NCBI GenBank assembly: GCA_963920765.1
Contig: OY987252.1
Span: 2,501-66,500 of the forward strand
Length of the DNA: 64,000 nt
Direction: 5' to 3'
Source of the DNA: Ulota crispa
Taxonomy: Eukaryota; Streptophyta; Bryopsida; Orthotrichales; Orthotrichaceae
Shown here one piece after another: positions 1 through 11,195 of the stretch. Each line of letters opens with the position of its first letter. The stretch's first letter is position 1. The notes beneath the pieces are model-generated. The model saw only the letters and a program-made list of their open reading frames with translations, made no database searches and had not been told where the DNA came from. The position numbers and the translations under genes are program-made.

Positions 1-47
1 CCTAAACCCTAAACCCTAAACCCCTAAACCCTAAACCCTAAACCCTC
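1..47. repeat. Telomere repeat tract (CCCTAAA)n
   Basis: The window opens with six to seven units of CCCTAAA, one with an extra C. This is the C-rich strand of the Arabidopsis-type plant telomere read 5' to 3' from a left chromosome end. The tract is short, so the assembly either stops just inside the telomere or the true array was trimmed. It gives way directly to a retroelement 3'-end fragment rather than to unique sequence. Confidence 0.9.
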
Positions 48-317
48 AAAACTTGATTCTGAAAATTGAGTTTCCCTAGGATACCCATGTAAGGGGACAT
101 AAAAAACACAAACTCCAAATTTCAGACCCTTACCCTAAAAAGTCAGCCCTAAATCCAAAAAGTCAACGCTTTAATAATTCAAAATCTGGACATCATTAGG
201 GAAAAAAAACACCGCCATTGGACTCAGAACAGTCGATTTAGTGGGGGTAGGTTACCTCAAAACTTGATTCTGAAAATTGAGTTTCCCTAGGATACCCATG
301 TAACCCTAAACCCTAAA
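48..317 (+). repeat. Truncated telomere-linked element 3' ends, outermost copies
   Basis: Two 3'-end fragments lie in + orientation. A block of about 50 bp running from ACTTGATTCTGAAAATTGAG to CCCATGTAA appears at about 48-92 and again at about 258-303. The second copy is preceded by the fuller module: an AAAAAGTCAACG motif near 162, a CCATTGGACTC motif near 216 and a GTGGGGGTAGGTTACCTC motif near 240. It is followed in phase by CCCTAAACCCTAAA (304-317). The first copy runs into GGGGACAT rather than telomere repeats. The arrangement fits short retroelement 3' ends successively added at a chromosome end and separated by telomere repeats. Confidence 0.7.
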
Positions 318-483
318 AAAGTCAACGCCTCCTTCAAAAAGTCAACGCTCTCGTATCTCCCAAACCGCGATATTGTATCAAGAAGTAATCGCACGGTTGG
401 ACTCGCAGCTGTCGAAAATGGGGGGGTAGGTCCCCTCAAAAACTCAATCCCAAGAAGTTGATTTGGATAGGATGGCCATGTAA
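318..483 (+). repeat. Telomere-linked element 3' module, copy A
   Basis: A block of about 166 bp is nearly identical to 2382-2548. It contains paired AAAAAGTCAACG motifs, CACGGTTGGACTCGCAGC, GAAAATGGGGGGGTAGGT and a terminal GGATGGCCATGTAA. It follows directly on the telomere units at 304-317 and is followed by GCGAGG and then AACCCTAATCC. Only the 3' end of an element is present, so it is a 5'-truncated copy. The near identity to the module 2 kb further in suggests recent activity or gene conversion. Confidence 0.75.
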
Positions 484-504
484 GCGAGGAAAAAAAACCC
501 TAAT

Positions 505-535
<31 letters not shown>

Positions 536-1877
536 AAAATCAAGTGCTAAATTTTCCCACTTCACACCACAAGGGAAACTATCCAGAACATCAGGAATAT
601 GACCAAGTAAGCCTGGCGTACTCCTCAAAAATTGTCCAATTTGACGGTATTTTTGCCATTTCACCCCCATTTAGTCAATTTGGACATGTCAAGTACGATA
701 GGACTTTTGTTAGTGTTAGCTCGTGATTGGGTACTATACCTTGCAACCCTAAAACCCCCAAACTAAACCCCTAAAGTTATGTGATCATCTCTACAAACCT
801 GCAACCCTAACTGGTCCTAAACCTGCAACCCCAAAAAGAGAATTGAATTTAAAAAAAAAAAAAAATGGACCCTAAACCCAAAGAACTTGACGTTGAACCG
901 TGAAGTCCCGATCACTTTTCTCCCTGTAAGTCACCAGGAACTGCCACTTCGGGAGAAATGAGTGAAAAGGTAGGAAATGCAACTTTGTTCTCTAAATCCA
1001 CCCGTAGGATCTCGCCTTAGACTGGAAATGTACTTCCGAAAAAAAAATCAAATCACTCTGGAAGAAAATGAAGGAGACGTCTACATCTGCAGTGCAAAAT
1101 GAAGGATTTCATTTCTTTGTTGTCCCCTAAAATTTCATGACCCTTTGTCCACACTTACATGAAAACTATCACTCCCCACGGAGCTGATGTTGGTTTTTCC
1201 CATGTCCCCTAAACCAATGTAGGTCTGTGTGATACAATTATCAATTATCGTATGGAACTGCACCACACAGGGGGGACAGTCCTAATCAAAACAAATGTGA
1301 AAGAGGCTCAAATCACTTAATTGCTAAGCATGCAATTTCTAAAATGTGAATTGACCAACGGTTATAAATGTTGTGGTACAGAATGTACTCCCTTGGGTTT
1401 CTATTTTTCCCTGAACACTCAAAGATCACCCAAATGAATGCCTAAACCGAGTTCTTTTCGGACCACTGTATCCCTAATTGCCCCCAGCCTAAACATCTCA
1501 CAACTTTCATCTCATCCATTGAAATTCCCAATGATGCATAGCTCCTTGCACATGCTCGAATCTGCAAAAACCGATTTTAGGTTCGTAGCTTCTACACCCA
1601 CAATTCTTCTTGAATTTTTCGGCCTTCCCGTAACGCCTTGAACCCCCCCGGGCACCCGAATCTACTGCAAGCCTTCTTCGTTGGCAAACGTCGAAATGTT
1701 CAGAAACAGTACAATTCCCGTGCAGGTCTTGGAATTCCATAGGACCCTCCAATGAAAGATCCCCAAACTCACATAAACTACAGAACCTACAGATACATGC
1801 CCTGGAATCCCAAGTGACCCCGCAAAGGACGTCTGGGACTTCATGGGCTACAAACAAAATTCCCCCGTTCATCAAAT
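484..1877. other. Subtelomeric spacer without recognised gene
   Basis: No credible gene is visible. The stretch holds a poly(C)/poly(A) run (about 508-540), short A-runs and a degenerate telomere-like zone at about 740-865 with AACCCTAAAACC, AAACCCCTAAAG and TGGACCCTAAACCC. Its right part should be the upstream body of the element whose C-terminal codons begin at 1881, but I could not follow a continuous frame there. Confidence 0.6.
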
Positions 1878-1880
1878 TAG

Positions 1881-2129
1881 AGGACCGGCCATGCGTACTG
1901 GGCGAGGCGAGGAGTGTATCACGATCGCGTTGGTGCAGCCCGCCATTTCGTTAGATTGTATGGAGCTAGGTGGCGTGAGCATGTTCAGTCCGTCGACGCA
2001 ATCCCGGCTCCCGAGCACGTTGCAGCCGCCCCGGCACCGGAACACGTGGCGCCGGACCCGATGCCCGAAGACGTGCCAGAGCAGCCAGAAGCCGTCATCG
2101 AGCTTTCCTCTTCGTCGGAGTCTATGTAG
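1881..2129 (+). pseudogene. C-terminal fragment of the unknown-core family, with SUMO-interacting-like tail
   Basis: An open frame ends with TAG at 2127-2129 and opens after an in-frame stop at 1878. The segment VGAARHFVRLYGARWREHV matches the C-terminus of the 34881-36947 copy (IGAARHYLGLYGTQWRMHI), so this is the end of the same protein. A proline/alanine-rich spacer follows (PAPEHVAAAPAPEHVAPDP) and then EAVIELSSSSESM, a hydrophobic core next to serines and acidic residues like a SUMO-interacting motif. The region is more G+C-rich than its surroundings. The N-terminal and middle parts are not recognisable upstream, so this is a 5'-truncated copy. The 3' module at 2382-2548 lies about 250 bp downstream, which ties the coding family to the telomere-linked ends. 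The family function is unknown. Confidence 0.55.
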
Positions 2130-2381
2130 ACAATCTCTTTAGCGCAGTTTACACTTTGTTCCAATGCCCTATATTGAATCATGTTGCATAATCCACCGAC
2201 TTGGCCATGAACCCAATGCTTGTTTTGTTTCATGTTTCCACATATTGAATGCCATTTTTTCCTCTAAATCTACTGTCCTCGTGAGATGAACATCTATGAT
2301 CCCACTAAATGCGCACTCCTTCACTCCCAAAATCTGTCGCTCTTCGCGTTGTATGTATATATTAAAAAAAACCCTTACAAA

Positions 2382-2548
2382 AAAAGTCAACGCCTCCTTC
2401 AAAAAGTCAATGCTCTCGTATTTCCCAAACCGCGATATTGTATCAAGAAATAATCGCACGGTTGGACTCGCAGCTGTCGAAAATGGGGGGGTAGGTCCCC
2501 TCAAAAACTCAATCCCAAGAAGTTGATTTGGATAGGATGGCCATGTAA
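2382..2548 (+). repeat. Telomere-linked element 3' module, copy B
   Basis: Nearly identical to 318-483, differing at a handful of bases. It ends GGATGGCCATGTAA and passes directly into CCCTAAA units. Because the coding fragment at 1881-2129 lies just upstream in the same orientation, this is the best view of a coding 3' end, a 3' untranslated region and a telomere junction in order. Confidence 0.8.
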
Positions 2549-2599
2549 CCCTAAACCCTAAGCCCTGAACCCCTAAAGACCCGAAACCCTAAACCCTAT
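2549..2599 (+). repeat. Interstitial telomere repeat tract
   Basis: CCCTAAACCCTAAGCCCTGA is followed by further CCCTAAA-like units with substitutions. It starts at the base after the 3' module, so the junction is exact. The orientation matches the chromosome-end tract. Confidence 0.85.
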
Positions 2600-4254
2600 A
2601 CATATTGGTGAAAAAGAAAATCATTTAATTCAGTCATTGTGCTTACGAAGCGACTTTTAAATGTGAAGTAAGTAGCAAGAAAACTGGCAAAAAACACATC
2701 TAAAGCTAAGTCTACTTCTTTTGAAATGCTTTTTAGTCACTTGTTATTGTTTAGATTGATACAAAATTCTAGCCAAACAAACTAGACTAATATTTAGAAC
2801 AATCCTAGACAATATTGGAAACAAACACAATTTGAAGAAGAAACAAGCCGCCAAAGTTTGCAATAATCAAAAAATGTTAAGGTTTTAAACCTTAAATTGC
2901 TCCCAAACATTCAAAACAACTTAGATTGACATGTAAATTTTACCACAATAACTAGACTTCATGGAAAATGTAATACAACAATTGTTATTGAAAACAAACA
3001 TTAGATGAAGGAGATACATTGACTAACAAAACTAAGTACAAATGTGAATTGTTTTCATTCATATAATCAATCCATAACTTGGAATGATCAAAGTCCAAAA
3101 GTTGATACATGCAAGTTGTAGTGTGCAACATACTACACATTATCATGGAAGTTGAAGAAAAATTTAGATATGATTTGAAAGAAAATGAATTTTAAAGTTA
3201 ACAATATCTAAAACTTTGATTTGTACACCGCAATTTGGAATTATTTTATCTTTTGTTAATTTTTTCATAGAACTCCAAAAAAACTTTTTGAGATTTTTGT
3301 TGTTGATCTAGATCATTTAAGGTTGTTATATACAAAAATTGAAGGAATCTTTCATTTTACAAAAATTAAAATATTAACAATTTGACAAGCATACAAATGA
3401 TGTTGGTTCTCACAATTTTTGAAATTTTTTTTGGAATTCAAAGCATGGAAGTGCATTAGACATTGTAAAAAGAGTATAAGTTGCCATAAAGAGCATCATT
3501 ACATTTTAATGCCCTTGCATTTGAAATATTTGTTGAATGGGACAATATGTTCAATTTATATTTTACAGTCATATAATGCATTTTTTAGATCAATTTTTTT
3601 GTATGAAGACTCAAGTTCAAGTTGCACATAATTGACCAAAAAAATCCCATAAAATAAAATTATCATTGGTGTTAGCTCATATAGAAAAAAGGTAAGACCA
3701 AGAGTTAAAGCATGGCAATCATAGTGCATTGGGCACACCTCCAACACTTCTCACGGGGCCCTTGTACAAAATAGTGCCCACTGTTACTTTTTCAAGATAA
3801 ACTTGAACTATAAGCGCTTCAAAAAATGACCTAATCAGGCATGAATTTTGTGGCAGATTGCGCAAAAATTGAGGAGATTGAGGAGAATCCCTTTGTCAAA
3901 CTTGCTATAAATATGGCTGCAAGCATGTAGCAAAGTACCAAAAATGACAATTGGCCAAAGATAGAGGATGTACACAACCATGAGATCTTGTCGAAGGAAA
4001 TGCGACCTAGATAGTAAGCTTCAAATAATGTAGAAGGGTACAATACATTTTGTTAACAATGAATTTAAGACCTCTAAAAGTACCTTTTGTAAAATGCCTT
4101 CCCTTCACATTCCAAACAACACTTCTAACACCAAGTGGGAATGAACCTTAACTCCTTTGTCCCATCATTTCTAACATGCCTTGGCTATGAAAATGTCCTT
4201 TTGCCTCAACTCCCATGGCTACAACTGAACTATTGTGACTAAAACTCCTCCTTT
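2600..4254. other. AT-rich spacer, nothing recognised
   Basis: AT-rich DNA with short open frames only. No domain, RNA gene or clear repeat structure is visible by eye. Confidence 0.6.
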
Positions 4255-4715
4255 TGTATTTAATCCCTAAATGACGTTGAGGACATTTGGTGTCCAATGA
4301 TTGACAAAAGAATCTTGTGGGTAGAATAGAAGTGCAACTATTCATCCATGGAATTAGGGGTGAAAAGGAAAAATCTTTAACAATAGTATTACTTCCAATG
4401 AGTGGTTTTGGATTCTCATAGACTAATGATTCCCATGGCATCAAAACGCATCATTTCCACAGTCACCAATCCATCCTTTTAGAATTAACCCTTGACCAAC
4501 GAGGCAGAAATTTTGTGCCCAGTGAATGCCAAAGAATCTTTTTGTGTAGGGCAAAAGTGCAACTATTCATTTTCCCAATTTTGTGTGAAAAGGAAAAATC
4601 ATCTACACTAATTTGTCTTCTAGTGAGTACTTTGCATTATTTTAATCCAACCATTCACATAGTGACTAAAAATCAAATGATTTTCACGATGACCAACCCA
4701 GCATTCAAAAGTTAA
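4255..4715. repeat. Two copies of a dispersed repeat of about 200 bp
   Basis: Segments at about 4290-4480 and 4530-4710 share the order AAAGAATCTT, AGTGCAACTATTCAT, GTGAAAAGGAAAAATC and ATGATTTTCAC-type motifs with diverged spacing. A third copy lies at about 13365-13560. No coding potential is supported. The class is unknown. Confidence 0.5.
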
Positions 4716-5054
4716 AGTTACAAATAGGCATAGGTTTGAATGTTGTAATAGGTCTTTCACATCTTTGTTATGTTACAAAGGCATTTTTCAAGCACACCAT
4801 TGCAACTGACCTCAGTACAAGTGGATCTTGCTAGCTATTATATATCTTTTTTGACACCCATCAGAGTCCTTGTGGATTGTGAGTCTGTGACCGGCCATCC
4901 CAAACACGAGGCCGGTGGGCCCCGACATTCACACACTCTTCTACTTGAGTGTGCTTCTTTCCAAGGCCTTCTTTCCGTGCACCTTATGAACCAACTCATC
5001 ATAGACTTCCCACATGCCATGATCTTCCAATTGTTGTCAAAACTAAAGTGGGTA

Positions 5055-5290
5055 CACCTAAAAGCACCATAAATTGAACCGTGTCTAATTACTATTAATA
5101 AGCCATTTGGATTTTCATTTTGTCTTCTTGACAAGTCAAAGGAGGTTCTGATGCACCAAAGAACATCCCATTTGGATACAATGTGCAAAAATTATTAAAA
5201 ATTAAAGTTTGTTTTTGAAAGCGCTCTATCCAAATAGGAACATAATTGAAATTTGAAATGTACAAACCAATGGCACTTTAAGGTCAGGTG
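5055..5290. repeat. Dispersed repeat, copy 1 (second copy at 10275-10505)
   Basis: Shares with 10275-10505 the ordered motifs GCACCAAAGAACATCCCATT, TTTGGATA, ATGTGCAAAAATTATTAAA and AAAGTTTG, and then the TGGCACTTT...GGTCAG...GCAC end. It is non-coding as far as I can see. The flanking region 4860-4990 is locally G+C-richer without a recognisable gene. Confidence 0.45.
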
Positions 5291-5394
5291 CCATTTTGCG
5301 GGTGCCTACCTTAGATCACAAGTCACACTTATGCTAAAGCGGATATGATCAGCAATGCAATCTGAAGGCAAATCATCATATGAACATAGGTTGT

Positions 5395-5545
5395 TTGTTT
5401 TGTTTTGAGATCTCTCGAGCTATGAGACCCCTAGGGGTGTGCTTGGTATCATTGGAAAGCCCTTGGCAAAGAAGAGTGCATGGGCTTGGTTTGGTGGCAT
5501 TTGGACCTATGGTGAGAAAGTTATTGAAATTTCAAAGTTTTTATG
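5395..5545 (-). repeat. Dispersed repeat, inverse of the 12.4-12.9 kb array
   Basis: The motifs GAGATCTCTCGAGCTATGAG, CCCCTAGGGGTGTGCTTGG, TATCATTGGAAAGCCCTTGG and TGGTTTGGTGGCATTTGG are the reverse complement of the unit repeated three times at 12370-12900. A fourth, partial copy lies at about 18080-18150. Confidence 0.5.
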
Positions 5546-7032
5546 AATCACAAAATTAGAAAAAATGCTTTTACTTTAATTTTGAATATGGCAATGGCAT
5601 GGGCTATACTAGTGATATTGAAAGCATTCCTTATTGCTAAACGATAATAATACTATGCTTCTTTTGTTGCCTTTTGCCTCAGATTACAATACTATATTGT
5701 AATAAAATAATGCTTGGTATTGAAATATTAACAATGAGAAGGTTGGATGGACAAAACATCTCCCAAGCATAGAGTTTGAAAGGATTGCGTATTTTTCTAA
5801 AATTTTATTTCACAAAATGTAAGTATCATGAATTTAGTATCTAAAAGATTCTCTTCTAACTATTCTTAACCATATACTGAATGTAAAATCAACCAAGAGT
5901 TGATTGTGTTATTAAAAGCCATGAGCACGACCAATCATAATGTACCACAATTGCTCATCAAATTGCGCAACAATTGAGCGGAGAGATAGTAGCCTATAGG
6001 TTGGAAATAGGAGATGATTGAAAATGGATTGGCTACCTGTATTTTCCTTTGCAAATGAAGGTCTCTCATTTTAATCATTTATTTTTTCTAAAAGAAGAAG
6101 GACTAATTCACTCATGTTAAATATAAATGTAGAAGAGATGGGTAATTGCAAGAAAGACCTCCCAATTTTTCTAGCCTTTTCTACAATATTCATTTTTTCA
6201 TTTGGAAGTGCTTTAAAATTAGAGAAACTGTTTTTTTTAAATATAAAAAATATATTCAAGAATTTATACACCTTTAAAAAGAAGAAACTTTAAAAAAGAA
6301 CATTTTAGAAATTTTTGTAAGTAGGATTCCTTCAAAAGAATGATTTTATAACCACCTTGAATGTTTACAATGTTGTGCGCAAGGCAATCGGTGTGCACGC
6401 ATATGGAGGATAGAAAATAATGTTTTTTTAAGTGTCTTTTGGTGGGCACATGCCCGCCAAATGTGGAAATAGAGCAAATGAATTTTCACAACTTCACCAT
6501 AAAGTTTGGGTATTCTACAATGCTAAAGAGCTAAATTTCAAAGTATAACAAATTAGTTAAATTGAATTTTAAATATAAAATAATTTCTTGAAATTTATGA
6601 AAAAATAAAAGATATGTATACTATAAATTTATCCATCTCCAATAAAAATTTCACATTCATTGACTTTTACAATTAACGATTCTAGCAAATATGCGACTAG
6701 ACCCCCCCCCCCAATGTGACGCTAGAAAAGACAAGTCTTTCTTGCAGTCACCTAGATATGATATGATAAAAGAAAACTATTGCTAGCATCTTGTTGACTT
6801 TGGTGTAGAATTTAGAACAATGAATCCTTGATTTACATTGAATTAATAAGAAATTAGAATTTTGTGGAAGTAACCAATCACTTATTAGTTTCAAACAAAC
6901 ATCTTATAGTCTTTACAAAGGAATTTTGGGAAAAGAAGAAACCTATGTTACACAATTGGTTAGAAATTAACCTAGTATGCCAAGCTAGTCATTGCAATAA
7001 TCATCCTTTTGGGTATTATGTGAATCATTTGC
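5546..7032. other. AT-rich spacer, nothing recognised
   Basis: Non-coding AT-rich sequence with homopolymer runs, including a C-run near 6702. No gene, RNA or defined repeat recognised. Confidence 0.6.
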
Positions 7033-7964
7033 TTAACCCCTAAAAGTACCATGACTATGTTTTCACCAAAAACTTTCCAAAACTGCCATTTTTAGGACAA
7101 GTACCAAATTTTTGAAAAAAAACGTTTTTGGACCCATGTAATCGTAGGATCTTGTAGTAAATTACTTTTAGAAGATGTGGAAAAAATTTCAAAAGAATTC
7201 ACCATGTGGATTGAAAGATACTAATGTTTGAATTTGCGTAATTCATTTTTTAGTCCCTGTAGAAATCGGGCAGCTGCAGTTCAAGAGGTCAAATTTATAT
7301 TTAAAAAAGGCCAAAATGCTTGCAACTCTTTGGATTCATTTTTCATGGCAAGTTGGCTATATGCTTGAAAATTCTCAAATCATTTGGAATTGTACAACAT
7401 ATAGGTTAAAAATAGTAAGTAGAAAGAAGTAGGGAATTATTCAAAACACTAAATTGTTAACAATTTATTTATGGAACTGAAAATTGCTAATTCCAATGGT
7501 TGTAATGTTGTTATAGAAAACCTACATCCAATTTTTTTATTTTTTTTCAAAAATATTGAAAATTGAGTTAAATACAAGACTTCAAAGTTTATTCTAGAGT
7601 AGGAAATCCATAATTGCCCACAAACTAAAATTTCTCATAACTTTTGACTCATTGGTCACAACAGAATGTATCAAATATTTTTGCATACATGTAAATCTAG
7701 AGAACCAATTTCAAATTTCAATTTTTGAAAAAAGTGATTTTTTCTGATCTGCCCAAATTGCCCAGTTAGGAAAAAAAGTAACGTTTTAGGCCATAACTTT
7801 TGATTGATATTTCAAATGTTCTAAATTTTGGGTATATGAAAGATATTCCTTGTCTCCACTTTCTATCAAAATTTCAGTCAAAAATATGAAAATCTCTAAC
7901 CACACGCACCTTCTCAAAATTGCTATGTGCCCAAAAAAAGGCACATTTGTCTTTTAGGGGTTAA
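7033..7964 (+). mobile_element. MITE-like element of about 930 bp with TTAA-flanked CCCCTAAAAG termini, copy a
   Basis: The left end reads TTAACCCCTAAAAG and the right end CTTTTAGGGGTTAA, a perfect 14-bp inverted pair. This can be read as a 10-bp terminal inverted repeat flanked by a TTAA target duplication, as known for piggyBac-type transposons. The interior is AT-rich and non-coding, so it would be non-autonomous. Three diverged relatives lie at 8607-9500, 13565-14499 and 16008-16929, the last two inverted. Shared internal landmarks include ATGACTATGTTTTCACCAAA, GGATTCATTTTTCA...CAAGTTGG and CAAACTAAAATT. No transposase is present in the window. Confidence 0.65.
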
Positions 7965-8606
7965 CACCCCTTAACCTCTAACTGCCTGAGGCATGAAATT
8001 ATGGCGTTTACAACACTTTGAAGCCAAATAAAACCTAATGAAGTCTCTATTTTTAATAATTTATATTTTTGAAAAATTCTTTTCAAATTCTAGTCTAAGC
8101 ATCAAAAATCCAATTTTTAAAATGGATGATTATGATTTTTCTATTCAAGATTTTGTGGAAGGTTACCCATTGCAATCTTGACTTCTTGTAGTGTTGAGGG
8201 CTTTTGGAAATGAGCCTCAAATACACTAGACCTTGGAGAAAAAATCACATTAGAAATTCATTATAATAAATGTAGAGTTGATTTTGAGAAGCTATAAATT
8301 GATTGAGGTTGTCCATGTTTGATCATACAACCTCATATTTTTTTGATGACCAACATTTTAGATTTGACATGTAAAAGGAAGACTAAAAGATTTTTAAAGT
8401 TTTAACACTCTTATGGTCCAACACTAAAATATTTCAATCCATAAGTGATATTGTTGTATTTTCTTTTTTCATGTGATCTCTAACATGTCTAGTTTAAATT
8501 TTTATGGTTACAATTCAAAAAAAGTTGATACAACTTCTCAAAAGGTTGACCTTTTGTACAATTTAGAGCAAATTCTAAGAAGCTAGAAATAAGCCTTGGG
8601 TAATTA
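7965..8606. other. Spacer between two MITE-like copies
   Basis: AT-rich and non-coding. The first 80 bp (TTAACCTCTAACTGCCTGAG, then AAATAAAACCTAATGAAGT) resemble 50920-50990, so sequence flanking the MITE-like element is itself repeated. Confidence 0.4.
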
Positions 8607-9500
8607 GGGGTTAAGTTCCTTGACTATATTTTCACAAAAAAAACCCTCCCAAACTTTTATTTTTGGTACAAGTATCAAACTTTAGAAAAAATTTTCAAAC
8701 ACATATAATTGTAGGATTCTATAGCATGTTGGTTTGAAAAAATCAATGTAGAAAAAAATTTAGAAATTTTTATCAAATAGATTGCAAGATATTAGAATTT
8801 GAATTAAATAAAAAAAAAATTGGGCCCTACAAAAAATCGAGTAGGTCAACTACACTTCATAAGTCTACATTTGTATGAAAAAATGTCTATGTTGGTAATG
8901 CTTCTTTGGATTCATTTTTCAAAGCAAGTTGGTTACATGCTTGAAAATTTTCAAATCATATGGAATTCTACAGTATGTAGAGAAAGATAGTAAGTAGAGA
9001 TAACTAGAGAATGTTTCAAAACTCTAAATTGTAAAGATCTTAGTTATGGAATTGCCAAATGCCAATCCAATGGTTGTAATGTTGTAATAAATAATTCAAT
9101 GATTAAAGGACTTCAAAGTTTATTTTTGAATAGAGGATCTATAGCTGCTTGCAAACTAAAATTGCTTATAATTTTCATCTCATTAATCTAAATGGAAAGA
9201 TTCAAAGCCTCCCATGTATATATAAATCTAAAAAATCAATACCAAATTTTTGATTTTGAAAAAGTAATTTTTTCTTATATGCCTAGATTGTCTATTTGGT
9301 AAGAGAAATTGCATATTATACAATATCTTTTTATCCATGTAGTCAAAAGCTATGAAAATTCTTAGGCCTTAAAGTTATTCTTCATTCCCATGTTGTGTGA
9401 AAATTTAACAGAAAAAATATAAAAATTCCATTTATAGCAAGTTGCCCAAAATTTCTACATTGTCAAAAAGCACAATTTGATCCTTTTGGGATTAAAAGAA
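8607..9500 (+). mobile_element. MITE-like element, copy b (diverged)
   Basis: Colinear with copy a in the same orientation: TTGACTATATTTTCAC near the left end, GGATTCATTTTTCAAAGCAAGTTGG in the middle (written across 8919-8943) and CAAACTAAAATTGC further right. The termini are decayed (left GGGGTTAAG, right CTTTTGGGATTAA), so this is an older insertion. Confidence 0.55.
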
Positions 9501-10274
9501 TCCAAGAGCATTCATTAGAGGTCAAAGTATTGTGCAAGACCTCTTCTTTTTGCACAAAATTTTAAAGAGAACATTTAAGGTTGGAGCACCCATTCTCAAC
9601 TAGGGACTACACCCAACCTATGGTGTATAGCTATTTCCAACCAAAGTTGGAACAACTTTCCAATAAAAGCTTGGAATATGTTTTTTTGTCCTTTTTAAGG
9701 TTGGGATTAATAAGGTCATGACACATGTTCTAAACTAGCAAGGAAGTAGTGAGTAGGAAAGTAATTACTCTATGATTGAAATCAGAAGAGTTTTGACATT
9801 GGCTATTAGTCAAGACAACTTTTGGGCTTTCTAAAATCATAATAATTTCAGTTTTGAGAATAAAATTCTAGAAAATTTGTAATCCCAATATTTTGTATCT
9901 TCCTACATGGCAAAAAATTTATTTGGCTCATATTGCTCATGATCTAAATATCTATTTGAAAATTGCTTAAGTGATTGACTATGGGTGCTCCAACCTTACA
10001 CTTCTTTGGGTTTCTATATCATCCATTTGAAACTTTTAGGCTGCCACGTAGTTCTTAGGGTTAATGTAATACTACACACTATGCAATCTGATTTGTGCTT
10101 CTTTTACTAATGTCGTACATTATTTCATTAATAGTTGGTGTAAGGGTTGCAACATCTTATAATCACATACTTAAGATGTCATTGCAAATTCAATTTTTTC
10201 TATAAAGTTCACATTGTCTCCTATCATTTGCATTGCCACTTAAAGGTGGATACTTTCCAAACCACCACTTATTG
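9501..10274. other. AT-rich spacer, nothing recognised
   Basis: No gene, RNA or defined repeat recognised. Confidence 0.55.
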
Positions 10275-10505
10275 CTATTGAGCCTATTTTTTATAATTAG
10301 ATTGGTCAAATTTTTATATGTTCTTGTTGGCAAGTGAAAGGAGATTCCAATACACCAAGGAACATGGCATTTGGATATTATATGCAAAAATTATTAAAGT
10401 ACAAAGTTTGGTTTTGAAATGGTTTCTTCTATAGAGGTACAAAATTGATTTCAGAGATGTACATAGAGTATATAGATGGCACTTTTGGGTCAGTAGCACC
10501 TTTAA
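10275..10505. repeat. Dispersed repeat, copy 2 (first copy at 5055-5290)
   Basis: Same ordered motifs as 5055-5290: CACCAAGGAACATGGCATTT, then ATATGCAAAAATTATTAAAG and TGGCACTTTTGGGTCAG. Same orientation as copy 1. Confidence 0.45.
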
Positions 10506-11195
10506 GGGTAGTCCTTATCTTTTTGGCACCATAGGGCTAGATTGCACCAATTCAAAAAAAATCTCTTTTTTCTACCAAATAAAAGTAATCTTTTTTTGCC
10601 AAATTTTTTCCAATTATCTTTAAAATGTGAATGAAGTTGCCAAATTTGGATGAAAAGGTGTATAAATATGATGGAGAATTGTTTTTTTGTCCAAAAGATG
10701 AATGAATGTAGAAATACAATTCTTCACCAAATTTTAAGTGAGCACCATCTTGGCTTTTTCTCAAAAAGGAAAAAAAAAGGGGGGAGGGGAAATGGGGGGC
10801 TGGTACCTACCTTATATCAAAAAGGACTACTTGGAAAAATAATCAATCTTCCTGGAAATGGAATGAAAAGGAGGCTGAGCTGATGACACATGGAACCCTC
10901 TAAGGATATCATCCAGGTGGAATTATGAGCAAGCAATTTTAATTATTAATTAATTAATTAATTAAATGTGGTTCACTCTTGTATATTATCTAATGGTTCA
11001 TCTTGCATGATGTGAGATTCCTTTTTATCATCTGATCAATTACAAGGTTCTAGATACTCACTAGGATGTCATTTCATTGCTTGTGAATAGGTGACATATG
11101 AATATTAGAGTTCTCCCACTAATAAAAGTTCCATAGACTTGTGGATTGTTGGGCATTTTCTGGTACTAATAAGTTACTTGGCTTTGCTTATTCTG
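10506..11195. other. Spacer with a (TTAA)n microsatellite
   Basis: AT-rich sequence. A TTAA/ATTA simple repeat lies at about 10938-10966 and a short G-rich run near 10775-10800. Nothing coding recognised. Confidence 0.5.

Noticed and set aside
1507..1875. A 122-codon - strand frame near the chromosome end
   Set aside because: No domain, no match to the other copies, and it lies opposite the element's sense. It is likely a chance frame in a G+C-richer stretch.
318..2548. The near-identical blocks at 318-483 and 2382-2548 as a pair of LTRs of a small retrotransposon
   Set aside because: They lack TG...CA ends and a target duplication, and each ends at a telomere-like junction. They match the 3' ends of other family members, so they are two truncated 3' ends, not LTRs.
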